A stretch of 53,321 bases of DNA, taken from DASQTB01 sp035642095 (GTDB lineage Bacteria; Actinomycetota; UBA4738; CALAEC01). The notes under the pieces were generated by a model that saw nothing but the letters and a program-made list of their open reading frames with translations, was not told where the DNA came from and searched no databases. A program made the translations under genes and the position numbers. The stretch lies in NCBI GenBank assembly GCA_035642095.1, contig DASQTB010000063.1:1-53321 (forward strand). Direction: 5' to 3'. Shown one piece after another: positions 1-8,352 of this stretch. The stretch's first letter is position 1. Every line of letters begins with the position of its first letter.

Positions 1-1
1 C

Positions 2-508
2 GTCGAGGATCTCGAGAAGAAGCTCCAGCGCGAGCTCCTGGCCCAGTACGGGATCCAGGGAGGAGGCACCTCGGGCCCGCCGGTCGGCGCCGACGGGCCG
101 TTCTACTGGTGCCCGGTCGACCCGCCCCGATCGTACATCGACGACTTCGGCTTCCCCCGGGTGGGACACACCCATCAGGGCAACGACATCTTCGCTCCCG
201 AGGGAACCATCATCAGGGCACCGTTCGAGGGCACGGCGGAGGAGGGCTACGACGGCCTGGGCGGAACCGTGGTCCACGTCTATGCCAGCGCCAGCGCCGA
301 CTACGTGTACAACGCTCACCTGTCCCGGCACGCCGGCGTGGACGGCCAGCAGGTCGTGCCGGGCCAGATCATCGGCTACGTCGGCAACACGGGGAACGCC
401 GCGGGCACGCCGCCCCATGACCATTTCGAGTACCACCCCGGCGGGGGATCGGCGATCACTCCGTACCCGTATCTCAACGAGGTGTGCGGCGTCGGCGGCG
501 GGGGCTGA
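2..508 (+). CDS. M23 family metallopeptidase (LytM-type), 5' truncated by the window edge
   Basis: This is the C-terminal part of a peptidoglycan endopeptidase gene whose start lies upstream of the window. The first residues are charged and helix-like (LEKKLQREL), suggesting the end of a coiled coil, as in EnvC/NlpD-type hydrolases. A complete-looking LytM core follows. The zinc-site motif GHTHQGND at about 164..187 gives the His and Asp ligands, IFAPEGT is the typical following strand, and HDHFEYHP at 416..439 gives the HxH motif. The protein is probably exported and cuts peptide cross-links or activates amidases. The upstream half, including any signal peptide, is not visible. The gene ends 28 nt before meaA and is probably unrelated to it functionally. 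Confidence 0.85.
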   Translation, partial: VEDLEKKLQRELLAQYGIQGGGTSGPPVGADGPFYWCPVDPPRSYIDDFGFPRVGHTHQGNDIFAPEGTIIRAPFEGTAEEGYDGLGGTVVHVYASASADYVYNAHLSRHAGVDGQQVVPGQIIGYVGNTGNAAGTPPHDHFEYHPGGGSAITPYPYLNEVCGVGGGG

Positions 509-518
509 CCGCGCCACG

Positions 519-524
519 TAGACT
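519..524 (+). promoter_or_regulatory. putative -10 element (TAGACT) for meaA
   Basis: TAGACT lies 12 nt before the meaA ATG at 537 in the 28-nt gap after the M23 gene. No convincing -35 box or Shine-Dalgarno sequence is seen, so a leaderless or near-leaderless mRNA is inferred. Confidence 0.4.
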
Positions 525-536
525 CGCCGCGGGCCG

Positions 537-2522
537 ATGACCCGCCAGAAGGACGAGCCCTGGATCTTCCGGACCTACGCGGGTTTCGGCACGCCTCGAC
601 GTTCGAACGAGCGGTTCCGGGCCAACCTGGCAAAGGGCCAGACCGGGTTGTCGGTGGCGTTCGACCTGCCGACCCAATGCGGTTACGACTCGGACGATCC
701 CATGTCCAGGGGCGAGGTCGGACGGGTGGGCGTCCCGATCGGCCACATCGGCGACATGCGAGCGTTGTTCGACGGCATCCCTCTGCCGGGAATGAACACG
801 TCGATGACGATCAACGCCACGGCGGTGTGGCTCCTGGCGCTCTACATCGCCGTGGCCGACGACCAGGGCGCGGACCGCGCCGCCCTGACCGGAACGACGC
901 AGAACGACATCCTCAAGGAGTACCTGTCCCGAGGGACCTACGCGTTCCCTCCGGAGCCGTCGATGCGTCTGTGCACCGACCTGATCGCGTGGACGCTTCG
1001 CCAGGTTCCCCGGTGGAACCCGATCAATGTGTGCTCGTACCATCTCCAGGAGGCCGGGGCCGGTCCGGTCCTGGAGGCCGCGTTCACCTTGGCCAACGCG
1101 GTGTCGGTGGTCGATCACGTCCGGGCCTCCGGTCGGGTCGGCCATGACGAGCTGCCTCGGGTGACCGGCCGGATCTCGTTCTTCCTCAATGCCGGGATCC
1201 GGTTCGTCGAGGAGATGTGCAAGGTTCGGGCCATGTCCCGGCTGTGGGGGCGGCTCTGCCGGGAGCGATACGACGTCCGTGACCCGAGGCTCCGCCGGTT
1301 CCGGTACGGGGTCCAGGTGAACTCGCTGGGGCTCACCGCAGAGCAGCCGGAGAACAACGTGCATCGCATCATGCTGGAGATGCTGGCGGTGACGCTGTCC
1401 AGGGACGCCCGGGCCCGGGCCGTGCAGCTGCCGGCCTGGAACGAGGCCCTCGGCCTTCCTCGGGCGTGGGATCAGCAGTGGTCGCTTCGGGCCCAGCAGA
1501 TCCTCGGGTACGAGACCGATCTCCTGGAACACGAGGACCTGTTCGCGGGGTCGCGGGTCGTAGAGGAGCTGACCGAGCGGATCGAGACGGAGGCCTGGGA
1601 GGAGTTGGTCCGCATCCTGGACCTGGGCGGTTCGGTCGAGGCCCTCGGGTACATGAAGGAGCGTCTGGTCGGCCAGCATGCCGACCGCCTCCGGGCCATC
1701 GAAGCGGGGGAGCGCGTGGTCGTGGGCGTCAACCGGTACACCGAGTCCGAGCGATCGCCGTTGATGGAGGGTCTGGGAGAGGGTTTCGCCTCCTATCACG
1801 AGATGGACCCCGAGGCGGAGGCGGAGCAGACCGGCGGACTGGTGACCTGGCGGAAGAGCCGCGATGAAGGCGCGGTGGTGGACGCTCTCGATGCCCTCCG
1901 GCGAGCGGCCGAGACGAGCGATGATCTGCTCCCTGTATCGATCGACGCCGCCGGAGCCGGCGCCACCACCGGGGAATGGGCGGGGGCGTTGCGGGAGGTC
2001 TTCGGAGACTATCGGGCCCCGACCGGTGTCCCGGCCGGTGCCGGGGGAACGGCTGAGGGGGCCCTGGCCGAGGCCCGGGCCAAGGTGGAGGCGGCGGCAG
2101 CGCGCATCGGGGCGTCACGCCTCCGGATGCTGGTGGCCAAGCCGGGTCTGGACGGGCATTCCAACGCGGCGGAGCAGGTCGCCGTCCGGGCTCGGGACGT
2201 CGGCTTCGAGGTCGTCTACCAGGGCATCCGGCTCACGCCCGAGCAGATCGCCCGGGCGGCAGCGGAGGAGGACGTCCACGTGGTCGGGGTGTCGATCCTC
2301 TCCGGGGCCCACGGCCTGCTGATCCCCGACGTCCTCGACCGGCTCCGGGCGGAGGGGATCGACCCCCGGACGGTGCCCATCGTCGTCGGCGGCATCATCC
2401 CCGAGGAAGATGCGGGCGTGCTTCGGGACCTCGGGGTCTCGCGCGTCTACACGCCGCGGGACCACGACCTGACCAGGATGATGAAGGAGATCGCCGACCT
2501 GGTGGGAACGGACGGCCCCTAG
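537..2522 (+). CDS. meaA: ethylmalonyl-CoA mutase (MeaA/Ecm-type, B12-dependent)
   Basis: The 661-residue protein is a single-chain adenosylcobalamin mutase. The N-terminal TIM-barrel half begins with a stretch highly typical of MeaA (RTYAGFGTPRRSNERFRANL, then GQTGLSVAFDLPTQ and MNTSMTINATA). The last about 130 residues form the cobalamin-binding domain, starting at LRMLVAKPGLDGHSN. The length fits MeaA/Ecm rather than the longer MutB. Known role: converts (2R)-ethylmalonyl-CoA to methylsuccinyl-CoA in the ethylmalonyl-CoA pathway. The substrate is inferred from family resemblance and from ccr at 19671 in the same window. An oddity: the B12 motif DxHxxG reads D539-G-H541-S-N-A544, so the glycine is alanine. 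The stop (TAG) overlaps the stop of the convergent gene in a shared CTAG. Confidence 0.88.
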   Translation: MTRQKDEPWIFRTYAGFGTPRRSNERFRANLAKGQTGLSVAFDLPTQCGYDSDDPMSRGEVGRVGVPIGHIGDMRALFDGIPLPGMNTSMTINATAVWLLALYIAVADDQGADRAALTGTTQNDILKEYLSRGTYAFPPEPSMRLCTDLIAWTLRQVPRWNPINVCSYHLQEAGAGPVLEAAFTLANAVSVVDHVRASGRVGHDELPRVTGRISFFLNAGIRFVEEMCKVRAMSRLWGRLCRERYDVRDPRLRRFRYGVQVNSLGLTAEQPENNVHRIMLEMLAVTLSRDARARAVQLPAWNEALGLPRAWDQQWSLRAQQILGYETDLLEHEDLFAGSRVVEELTERIETEAWEELVRILDLGGSVEALGYMKERLVGQHADRLRAIEAGERVVVGVNRYTESERSPLMEGLGEGFASYHEMDPEAEAEQTGGLVTWRKSRDEGAVVDALDALRRAAETSDDLLPVSIDAAGAGATTGEWAGALREVFGDYRAPTGVPAGAGGTAEGALAEARAKVEAAAARIGASRLRMLVAKPGLDGHSNAAEQVAVRARDVGFEVVYQGIRLTPEQIARAAAEEDVHVVGVSILSGAHGLLIPDVLDRLRAEGIDPRTVPIVVGGIIPEEDAGVLRDLGVSRVYTPRDHDLTRMMKEIADLVGTDGP

Positions 2523-5356
2523 CTCGTTCGGGCCCGGCCGCTCGCCGCCCGTTCGCCGGCCCGGTGACCGTTGCGGTGAGGGCCGGTCGGAGATCCGTTC
2601 GGGTGACGTCCGATCGCGTCCGCGCCGTTCGGGTGTCCGCCGCCTTTGACCGGGCCGCCCCGATCGAAGTGGATCCGACCCTCCGCGTGGAGCCGCACGA
2701 ACACCTCGACGATCCTGGGATCGAACTGGGTCCCTGAGGAGAGTTTCAGCCGCCGGATGGCCTCCCCGTCGGGCAGGGCGCCGCGATAGGGCCGGTCTGT
2801 GGTCATGGCGTGGAAGGCGTCACACACGAACACGATGCGAGCCTCCAGGGGGATGTCCTCGCCCCGGAGGCCGTCTGGATACCCGTTCCCGTCCCACCGC
2901 TCGTGGTTCGCTCGGACCAGCGGCCGCACCGGCTGGAGGAACGGCACCGGCTCCAGGATCTGGTCGCCGATCTGCGAGTGGCGCTCGATCTCACGTCGCT
3001 CCGCCGCGGAGAGGGGGCCGGGTTTCCGGAGGATCTCGCTGGGGACCCCGATCTTGCCGATGTCGTGGAACAGCGCGGCCAGCTTCAGCCGCTTCAGGTC
3101 CTCGCCGTGGAGTCCAATGTCGTGGCCGACCGCCACGGCCATCTCGCTCAGGGCCTGTGCATGGTCGTGGGTGTACTCGTCGTTGGCCTCCAGAGCGTTG
3201 GCCAAGGCCTCGATCGTGGCCACGTAGGCTCGCTCCAGGTCCTCATACCGGTTGGCGTTGGCCAGGGCCAGCGAGGCGATGTCGGCGATCCCCCGGGCCA
3301 GCCGAAGCTGCCGCTCCGTGAAGCCGCCGTCCGGTTCGGACTCCACGACGATGGTGGCCAAGCCGTCCGGCTCCCACCGGAGCGGGGCCACCAGAAGCGA
3401 ACGATCTCGGTCGCCGTCAGCCGCCCGATACCCCGTCGGGAACCCCGAGAGCGATTCGCCGGACAGGGTGAACGGCTCGGTCGTCGAGCGGACAAGGGGT
3501 TCGGCCACGTCGGCCGAGACGGTCAAGGCCCCGTAGAACGTGGCTTCGTCCGCGGAGAAACCCCGGTGACGGAGGAGGCGGTAGGCGCCATCGACAGGAT
3601 CGCGCATCCACACGGAGGCCCGGGAACATCCGAGCATGATGGGGATCGAGGCCAGGGATTCCCGAAGGACCTCGTCGGTGTCTCGGGCCCTGGATAGGAC
3701 GTCGGACAGGTAAAGCAGCGCTCCGGAGATCTCGGCCGCCTCCCGCTCGACCTGGAGGAGGCGAGCGTTCTCCAGCGCCACGGCGGCGTGCGAGGCCAGG
3801 ACCTCGAGGAGCCGGAGGTCGTCCCGATCGAACTGGCCGACCCCGAGCTTCGAGAGGAAGATCGTCCCCGTCTCCCGGTTTCCGTGCCGGAGCGGTACGC
3901 AGAGTACCGACTCGTCGATGTCGGGGGTCCCGGCGATCAGGACGGCCCCGCCGAAGTCGCTCGCGTTGGCAAGGAGCATCGGCTTCCCGGTCCGGGCGAC
4001 CGTCCCGGTGATGCCCTCGCCCATCTGGGTGAGCAGGGCCTCGAAGGTCTCACCCTCGTACTCCAAGAGGTGCCCCCGGAACGCGATGGGGATCAGGGTT
4101 GTGCCGTCTTCGTCGACCAGGTGGATGCGGCAGTTGTGGTAGTCGATCAGCGTGCGGAGCTCGACCAGGATCAGCTCCGCGATCTCCCGAACGTCGTTCA
4201 ACCGGTTCAGCTTGGCGGACAGGCTCTGGAGCATCTTCATGTGGGCCATCGACCGCAGCTCGCCGCGGTGGCGTGGCCCGACGGCTCGGCGCTCCTGCTC
4301 CTCCGCGTTGAACACCCGGACGCGGTCCTTGCCCCGAGCCTTGGCATCGAGCAGGGCCACGTCCGCCCGGGCGATCAGGTCCCTCGGGCTGGAGGCATGA
4401 TCGGGGGCCGACGCCACGCCGACGCTGACCGCGACCCGACCGGCCTCCTGGAAGCTCGAGGCTCGGATGCGTCGACGGAGCCGTTCCCCCAAGCGCTCGG
4501 CCTCATCGGAGCTCGCCCCCGGGAGGATCACGGCGAACTCCTCGCCCCCGATGCGGCACAGGACGTCCTCGGCCCGGCAGACCTCGCGGGCCAGGGTGGC
4601 CATCCCCACCAGGACCTGATCGCCGACCAGGTGGCCGTAACAATCGTTGATCCGCTTGAAGTCGTCGATGTCGTACAGGAGCAGGGAAACCGAGCTCTGC
4701 AGGCGATTGGCCCGGCGGAGCTCCTCGCCCAGGCGCTCCTGGAAATAACGGTGGTTGTTGAGGCCGGTCAGGTGATCGGTGATGACCTCCGTCTCCAGGC
4801 GGGCCCGCGTCTCGGCGTTGTCCAGGGCCAGCGCGGCCAGCTCACCGAACCTCTTGGCCAGGTCGAACTCTTGCGGCGTGAACCGGACGCCCTCCCCCAG
4901 CCGGGACAGGCACAGGACCCCCTTGGTCTCGCCTCGAGCGATCAGGGGCACGGCCACCAGGGACTCGGGCTCGTTGGGGGTGCCGGGGACCTGAACCGAT
5001 CGCGGATCCTTGTGCGCGTCGTTGCACAGGGTGGGCTGGGCGGTCTCGGCCGCCGTTCCGGTGATCCCCCGGCCGAACGCGAGGGGACCCGCGGCCATGA
5101 TCTCCTCGGCGTAGACGTCGCGACAGAGCACGGGCCGAAGGAGCCGAAGGGGGACGTCCGCATGATAGATCGTCAGGTTGTCGTACGGAACCAGCTCGGC
5201 CAGCGCGTCGGCCACGGCCTCGAGCACGCGTTCCGGCGAGCTCTCGGAGACCAGCAGATGGGCCACGTCCCAGAGCAACGCATCCCGGCCCAGGACGGTG
5301 GGGGGGCCGGTTCCGCCGGGAAAGGGGTCACCGGCGATGGTCTGCGGTTGGGTCAT
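2519..5356 (-). CDS. c-di-GMP protein with GAF-GGDEF-GAF-GAF-HD-GYP architecture
   Basis: The 945-residue soluble protein has a GAF domain at about 25-180 and a diguanylate cyclase domain at about 190-350. The active-site loop is GGEEF (270-274), with an RxxD inhibitory I-site (261-264) five residues before it. Two further GAF-like regions (about 375-535 and 545-700) precede an HD-GYP phosphodiesterase domain at about 708-895 (HDIGKIG at 764-770; HERWDGNGYP at 818-827). All key residues of both opposing enzymes are present, so it could make and degrade c-di-GMP under control of GAF ligands. The low-complexity tail from about 900 repeats HPNG/HRNG. No membrane segment is visible. The RBS is probably in the AGGAGCGAACGGAG stretch before ATG 5356. 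It stands alone, divergent from the amine oxidase. Confidence 0.92.
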   Translation of the reverse strand: MTQPQTIAGDPFPGGTGPPTVLGRDALLWDVAHLLVSESSPERVLEAVADALAELVPYDNLTIYHADVPLRLLRPVLCRDVYAEEIMAAGPLAFGRGITGTAAETAQPTLCNDAHKDPRSVQVPGTPNEPESLVAVPLIARGETKGVLCLSRLGEGVRFTPQEFDLAKRFGELAALALDNAETRARLETEVITDHLTGLNNHRYFQERLGEELRRANRLQSSVSLLLYDIDDFKRINDCYGHLVGDQVLVGMATLAREVCRAEDVLCRIGGEEFAVILPGASSDEAERLGERLRRRIRASSFQEAGRVAVSVGVASAPDHASSPRDLIARADVALLDAKARGKDRVRVFNAEEQERRAVGPRHRGELRSMAHMKMLQSLSAKLNRLNDVREIAELILVELRTLIDYHNCRIHLVDEDGTTLIPIAFRGHLLEYEGETFEALLTQMGEGITGTVARTGKPMLLANASDFGGAVLIAGTPDIDESVLCVPLRHGNRETGTIFLSKLGVGQFDRDDLRLLEVLASHAAVALENARLLQVEREAAEISGALLYLSDVLSRARDTDEVLRESLASIPIMLGCSRASVWMRDPVDGAYRLLRHRGFSADEATFYGALTVSADVAEPLVRSTTEPFTLSGESLSGFPTGYRAADGDRDRSLLVAPLRWEPDGLATIVVESEPDGGFTERQLRLARGIADIASLALANANRYEDLERAYVATIEALANALEANDEYTHDHAQALSEMAVAVGHDIGLHGEDLKRLKLAALFHDIGKIGVPSEILRKPGPLSAAERREIERHSQIGDQILEPVPFLQPVRPLVRANHERWDGNGYPDGLRGEDIPLEARIVFVCDAFHAMTTDRPYRGALPDGEAIRRLKLSSGTQFDPRIVEVFVRLHAEGRIHFDRGGPVKGGGHPNGADAIGRHPNGSPTGPHRNGHRAGERAASGRARTS

Positions 5357-5619
5357 CGATCTCCGTTCGCTCCTTGAGGGATAATCGGCCGGTCGGCCCA
5401 GGCCTTTAGTCCCCCGATCTCCCGTGGTGACGACTGCACCCAGTGAGGTGTTTCACACCCGAAGCACGGTGGGGTTTCCAGTCGTATTCTGGGCGTTCTC
5501 CTCAAAAGGGAAGTTCGTCGGCGGGCCCCGCTCATCCTGCTGGGCGGGAGTGATTAACTTCGTCGCTCTGCTCCTGCGACACGGGGCCAACAGACTGCCC
5601 TCTGCCCTTCGGCGGAACG
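5357..5619. promoter_or_regulatory. divergent intergenic region between the c-di-GMP gene and the amine oxidase gene
   Basis: This 263-nt region is visibly richer in A/T than its surroundings. It contains a small perfect inverted repeat at 5447-5459 (GGTGT-ttc-ACACC). A TATCCC-like hexamer on the minus strand near 5380 could be the -10 of the c-di-GMP gene. No RNA gene or ORF with coding character was recognised. Confidence 0.35.
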
Positions 5620-7041
5620 TTGCATTCCTCGTGGTCTCAGGGGGACGATGGCGGCACTCCTTTGCCCGAGACACGAGAGGCGGACGTTTGCATCGTGGGG
5701 GCCGGGTTCGCGGGCCTGGTGGCGGCCCGGGACCTCGTGGCCGCCGGTCGGTCGGTGGTGGTCCTGGAGGCCCGGGACCGGGTCGGTGGCCGGGTCCTCA
5801 ACCACGACCTCGGCGACGGGAAGGTGATCGAGGTCGGGGGTCAGTGGGTTGGGCCCACCCAGGACCGCGTGTACACGCTCGCCAGGCAGCTCGGGATCGA
5901 GACGTTCCCCACGTACGAGACGGGGGAGTCCCTGGCGAGGATCGAGGGGAAGCGTTACCGGTTCACCGGAGACGTGCCGCGGATGAACCCGGTGGCGATG
6001 GCCGACCTCGCCCAGGCCGTCCTCCGCCTCGACCGGCTGGCCCGGCGCATCCCCCTCGAGGAGCCGTGGCGGGCGCCGGGAGCAACCCGCTGGGACTCCC
6101 AGACGCTCGAGACGTGGCTTCGTCGGAACGTCCGGACTCGTCGGATCAGGTCCCTCCTCCACCTCTTCATAACCACGGTCTTCGCCACCGAGCCAGCGAC
6201 GATCTCCCTGCTCCACGCGCTCTTCTACGTCCACTCGGGAACCAGCTTCGACGTCCTCACCCGATTCTCCGGGGGCGCCCAGCAGGACCGGTTCGTCGGA
6301 GGGTCGCAGCTTGTGGCGATTCGGCTCGCCGAGGCCCTCGGTGAGGCCGTCGTCCTGGGGTCACCCGTCCACCGGATCCACCAGACCAACGGGGTCGTGA
6401 AGGTCGAGAGTGATCGGGCGACCGTCCGCGCTCGCCGGGCGATCGTGGCGGTCCCTCCGGCGCTCGCGGGCCGGATCACCTACGAGCCGATCCTTCCGGG
6501 CGCCCGAGACCAGCTCACCCAGCGCCTCCCACAGGGCTCGGTGATCAAGGCCCAGGCGATCTACGACGAGCCGTTCTGGCGGGCCGAGGGGCTGAGCGGT
6601 ATCGCTGCCGACTCCGGCTCCCCGGCGAGCTTCACGGTCGATAACTCCCCGGTGGACGGCTCCCCTGGGGTTCTGGTGGGGTTCATCGAGGGAGACCACG
6701 CCCGCCAGCTCGGTCGGCTGGAACCCAGCGACCGCCGAAGGATCGTCCTCGAATCGCTGGGCCGGTCCTTCGGACCGCGGGCCGCTTCCCCTCGCGACTA
6801 TGTGGAGCTGGACTGGTCGGAGGAGCAGTGGACGCGCGGCTGTTACGGGGCCCATTTTCCCCCCGGTGTCTGGACTCAGTACGGGTCGGCGCTCAGACAG
6901 CCCGTCGGGCTCATCCACTGGGCCGGGACCGAGACATCCTCTGTGTGGAACGGTTATATGGACGGGGCCGTCCGCTCGGGCGAGCGGGCCACCGCGGAAG
7001 TCCTCGAGGTCCTCGACAAGCAGACGCCGACGGGGGACTAG
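5620..7041 (+). CDS. flavin monoamine oxidase family protein (MAO-like)
   Basis: The 473-residue FAD-dependent amine oxidase has an N-terminal Rossmann motif (IVGAGFAGL, about 25-33), the GGRV signature (56-59) and the C-terminal FAD motif GTETSSVWNGYMDGAV. It is strikingly close to animal-type MAO around SEEQWTRGCYGAHFPPG. Cys408 aligns with the residue that carries covalent 8-alpha-cysteinyl FAD in MAO A/B, and GSVIKAQAIYDEPFWR places a Lys (about 310) where the active-site lysine sits. Probable reaction: oxidative deamination of a primary amine with H2O2 release; the substrate is unknown. The start is uncertain: TTG at 5620 is used here and an in-frame TTG at 5662 is an alternative. No signal peptide is seen, so it is probably cytoplasmic. 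Confidence 0.88.
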   Translation: MHSSWSQGDDGGTPLPETREADVCIVGAGFAGLVAARDLVAAGRSVVVLEARDRVGGRVLNHDLGDGKVIEVGGQWVGPTQDRVYTLARQLGIETFPTYETGESLARIEGKRYRFTGDVPRMNPVAMADLAQAVLRLDRLARRIPLEEPWRAPGATRWDSQTLETWLRRNVRTRRIRSLLHLFITTVFATEPATISLLHALFYVHSGTSFDVLTRFSGGAQQDRFVGGSQLVAIRLAEALGEAVVLGSPVHRIHQTNGVVKVESDRATVRARRAIVAVPPALAGRITYEPILPGARDQLTQRLPQGSVIKAQAIYDEPFWRAEGLSGIAADSGSPASFTVDNSPVDGSPGVLVGFIEGDHARQLGRLEPSDRRRIVLESLGRSFGPRAASPRDYVELDWSEEQWTRGCYGAHFPPGVWTQYGSALRQPVGLIHWAGTETSSVWNGYMDGAVRSGERATAEVLEVLDKQTPTGD

Positions 7042-7050
7042 GGCCGACGG

Positions 7051-7066
7051 GCGGGTCGCGACCCGC
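7051..7066. repeat. perfect 16-nt palindrome between the amine oxidase and citrate-synthase-like genes
   Basis: GCGGGTCGCGACCCGC is its own reverse complement and lies 10 nt after the amine oxidase stop. It could fold as a GC hairpin (weak terminator, no U tract) or serve as a dimeric-regulator site for the gene at 7177. Confidence 0.4.
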
Positions 7067-7164
7067 ACCATCAAGACCACCGTTCGAGTCTCCAGTCCGC
7101 GCTTGAATGGTCGATCGTGCCACTCGGCCCACCGACCCGAGCTTCCGAGGCCCGCAGGCCCGGG

Positions 7165-7170
7165 TATCCT
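7165..7170 (+). promoter_or_regulatory. putative -10 element (TATCCT) for the citrate-synthase-like gene
   Basis: TATCCT ends 6 nt before ATG 7177. Transcription would then start at about the A of the ATG, indicating a leaderless mRNA; no Shine-Dalgarno sequence is present. This supports ATG 7177 over the upstream in-frame GTG 7117. Confidence 0.5.
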
Positions 7171-7176
7171 TCGCCC

Positions 7177-7938
7177 ATGGGGGGGTGGAGCACCGGGATC
7201 TCAATGGTCCAGCCCGGTGAGATCCGCATCCGGGGCTACGACCTGATCGACCTGATCGGCCGCCGGTCGTTCGGCGATGTCGTGTTCCTCCTCCTGTCCG
7301 GCGACCTTCCCGCCGGCGCCGAGGGCCGGATGGTCGAGGCCTGCCTGGTCGCTGCGTCGGAGCACTCGGTGGTCGCTCCCTCGGTGGCCGCCGCTCGATA
7401 CGCCGCCTCGGCAGGCGTCCCGCTCCAGGCCGCGGTGGCCGCCGGCACGATCTCCCTCGGTGACCATCACGGCGGCGCGGTGGATGCGGCGGCCCGGGTG
7501 CTGCTCGATGCGGCCGAGACCGGGAAGCCGGACGTCGATGCCGGGCATACGGTGACCGAGCGGATCAAGGCCGCGGGTCGGCGACTTCCCGGTTACGGCC
7601 ACGTCGTGCACGATCCCGACCCCCGGGCGGGAAGGCTGCTGGAGGTCGCCGACGACCTCGGGTTCCGGGGCCGGTGGTGCCGGCTGGCCGAGGCGCTCGA
7701 GAGGGCGACCGAGCGGGTCTTCGGCCGGCGGCTTCGGATGAATGTCGATGGCGCCCTGGCCGCCATCCTTCTGGAGCTCGGCCTCGACTGGCGCGTGGGG
7801 AAGGCCTTCTACGTGATCGCCAGGGCCCCGGGGTTCGTGGCCCACGTCTTCGAGGAGCAGACTCGGGAGCGCCCGTACCGCGATGTCGGTTGGCAGGATG
7901 TCGAGTACGACGGCCCGGCGCCGCGGGACGTGCCGTGA
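7177..7938 (+). CDS. short citrate synthase / citryl-CoA lyase family protein
   Basis: The 253-residue protein resembles the C-terminal catalytic part of citrate synthase and is far shorter than true citrate synthases (about 370-430). The conserved catalytic neighbourhoods are present: GDHHGGAV (first active-site His region), LPGYGHVVHDPDPRA (second His and CoA/oxaloacetate loop), and NVDGALAAI followed by ARAPGFVAHVFEE with the Asp. Such short members are often annotated as citryl-CoA lyase; actual activity (citryl-, citramalyl- or malyl-CoA cleavage or condensation) is not determinable here. Start ATG 7177 is chosen because of the adjacent -10 element. It overlaps the next gene by GTGA, and with hbd and the amidohydrolase downstream it may belong to an acyl-CoA operon. 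Confidence 0.72.
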   Translation: MGGWSTGISMVQPGEIRIRGYDLIDLIGRRSFGDVVFLLLSGDLPAGAEGRMVEACLVAASEHSVVAPSVAAARYAASAGVPLQAAVAAGTISLGDHHGGAVDAAARVLLDAAETGKPDVDAGHTVTERIKAAGRRLPGYGHVVHDPDPRAGRLLEVADDLGFRGRWCRLAEALERATERVFGRRLRMNVDGALAAILLELGLDWRVGKAFYVIARAPGFVAHVFEEQTRERPYRDVGWQDVEYDGPAPRDVP

Positions 7939-8291
7939 CTCCCGACGTGGTCGTGGCCGAATACGAGAGCCTGGTGGAGGCCAGCGCCGACCGCGAGGCC
8001 CTTCAGAACGCCGGGGTCGTCGCGTGGATCGAGGAGCCCCACCACGCGGGGCCGGTCCTCCTGGTCGTCTCGGCCGAAGCTGCGGATGAGGCCCGAGCGG
8101 TCCTCGAGGAACTCCAGACGGCATGGGAGCCGTACCGCCGGGGGCGGCCGTTGTGGGTCCCGGTGGTGGCCGCAGTGGTGGCCGCGGGGCTCATCTGGGC
8201 GGCGGTGCCGCGCTTCCTGTGGCCCTGGCTCCTGTTCGGAGGCCTGGTCGCCTTCCTGCTATGGCGCGCCGCCGCCCCTCGCCGCCCGTAG
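7935..8291 (+). CDS. small membrane protein with a DUF2007-like N-terminal domain
   Basis: The 118-residue protein starts at GTG 7935, overlapping the previous stop (GTGA). Residues about 5-65 (VVVAEYESLVEASADREALQ ... AGPVLLVVSAEAADEARAVL) resemble the DUF2007 ('putative signal transducing protein') fold that also occurs in the gene at 14489. Two hydrophobic helices follow: WVPVVAAVVAAGLIWAAV and FLWPWLLFGGLVAFLLW. It ends in a short Arg/Pro-rich tail. Function unknown. Translational coupling suggests a role connected with the citrate-synthase-like enzyme, but that is inference only. Confidence 0.65.
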   Translation: MTPDVVVAEYESLVEASADREALQNAGVVAWIEEPHHAGPVLLVVSAEAADEARAVLEELQTAWEPYRRGRPLWVPVVAAVVAAGLIWAAVPRFLWPWLLFGGLVAFLLWRAAAPRRP

Positions 8292-8317
8292 CTTTGGCGC
8301 CCCTCGGAGCGGTCGCG

Positions 8318-8323
8318 TAGGCT
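8318..8323 (+). promoter_or_regulatory. putative -10 element (TAGGCT) for the hbd gene
   Basis: TAGGCT is followed about 18 nt later by a clear Shine-Dalgarno (GGGAGGAG, 8341-8348) before ATG 8353, so this transcript would have a short leader. Confidence 0.45.
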
Positions 8324-8352
8324 CGGGACGCCACGAACACGGGAGGAGCGTG

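Noticed and set aside
474..1799. Long minus-strand open frame (441 codons) opposite meaA
   Set aside because: It has no recognisable domain, an Arg/Pro/Gly-rich composition and lies antisense to a clear mutase; typical high-GC shadow.
3788..5377. Long plus-strand open frame (529 codons) opposite the c-di-GMP gene
   Set aside because: Antisense shadow of the GAF/GGDEF domains; no domain and unnatural composition.
7081..7176. N-terminal extension of the citrate-synthase-like protein from GTG 7117
   Set aside because: The extra 20 residues are Pro/Arg-rich, and a -10 element lies between GTG 7117 and ATG 7177.
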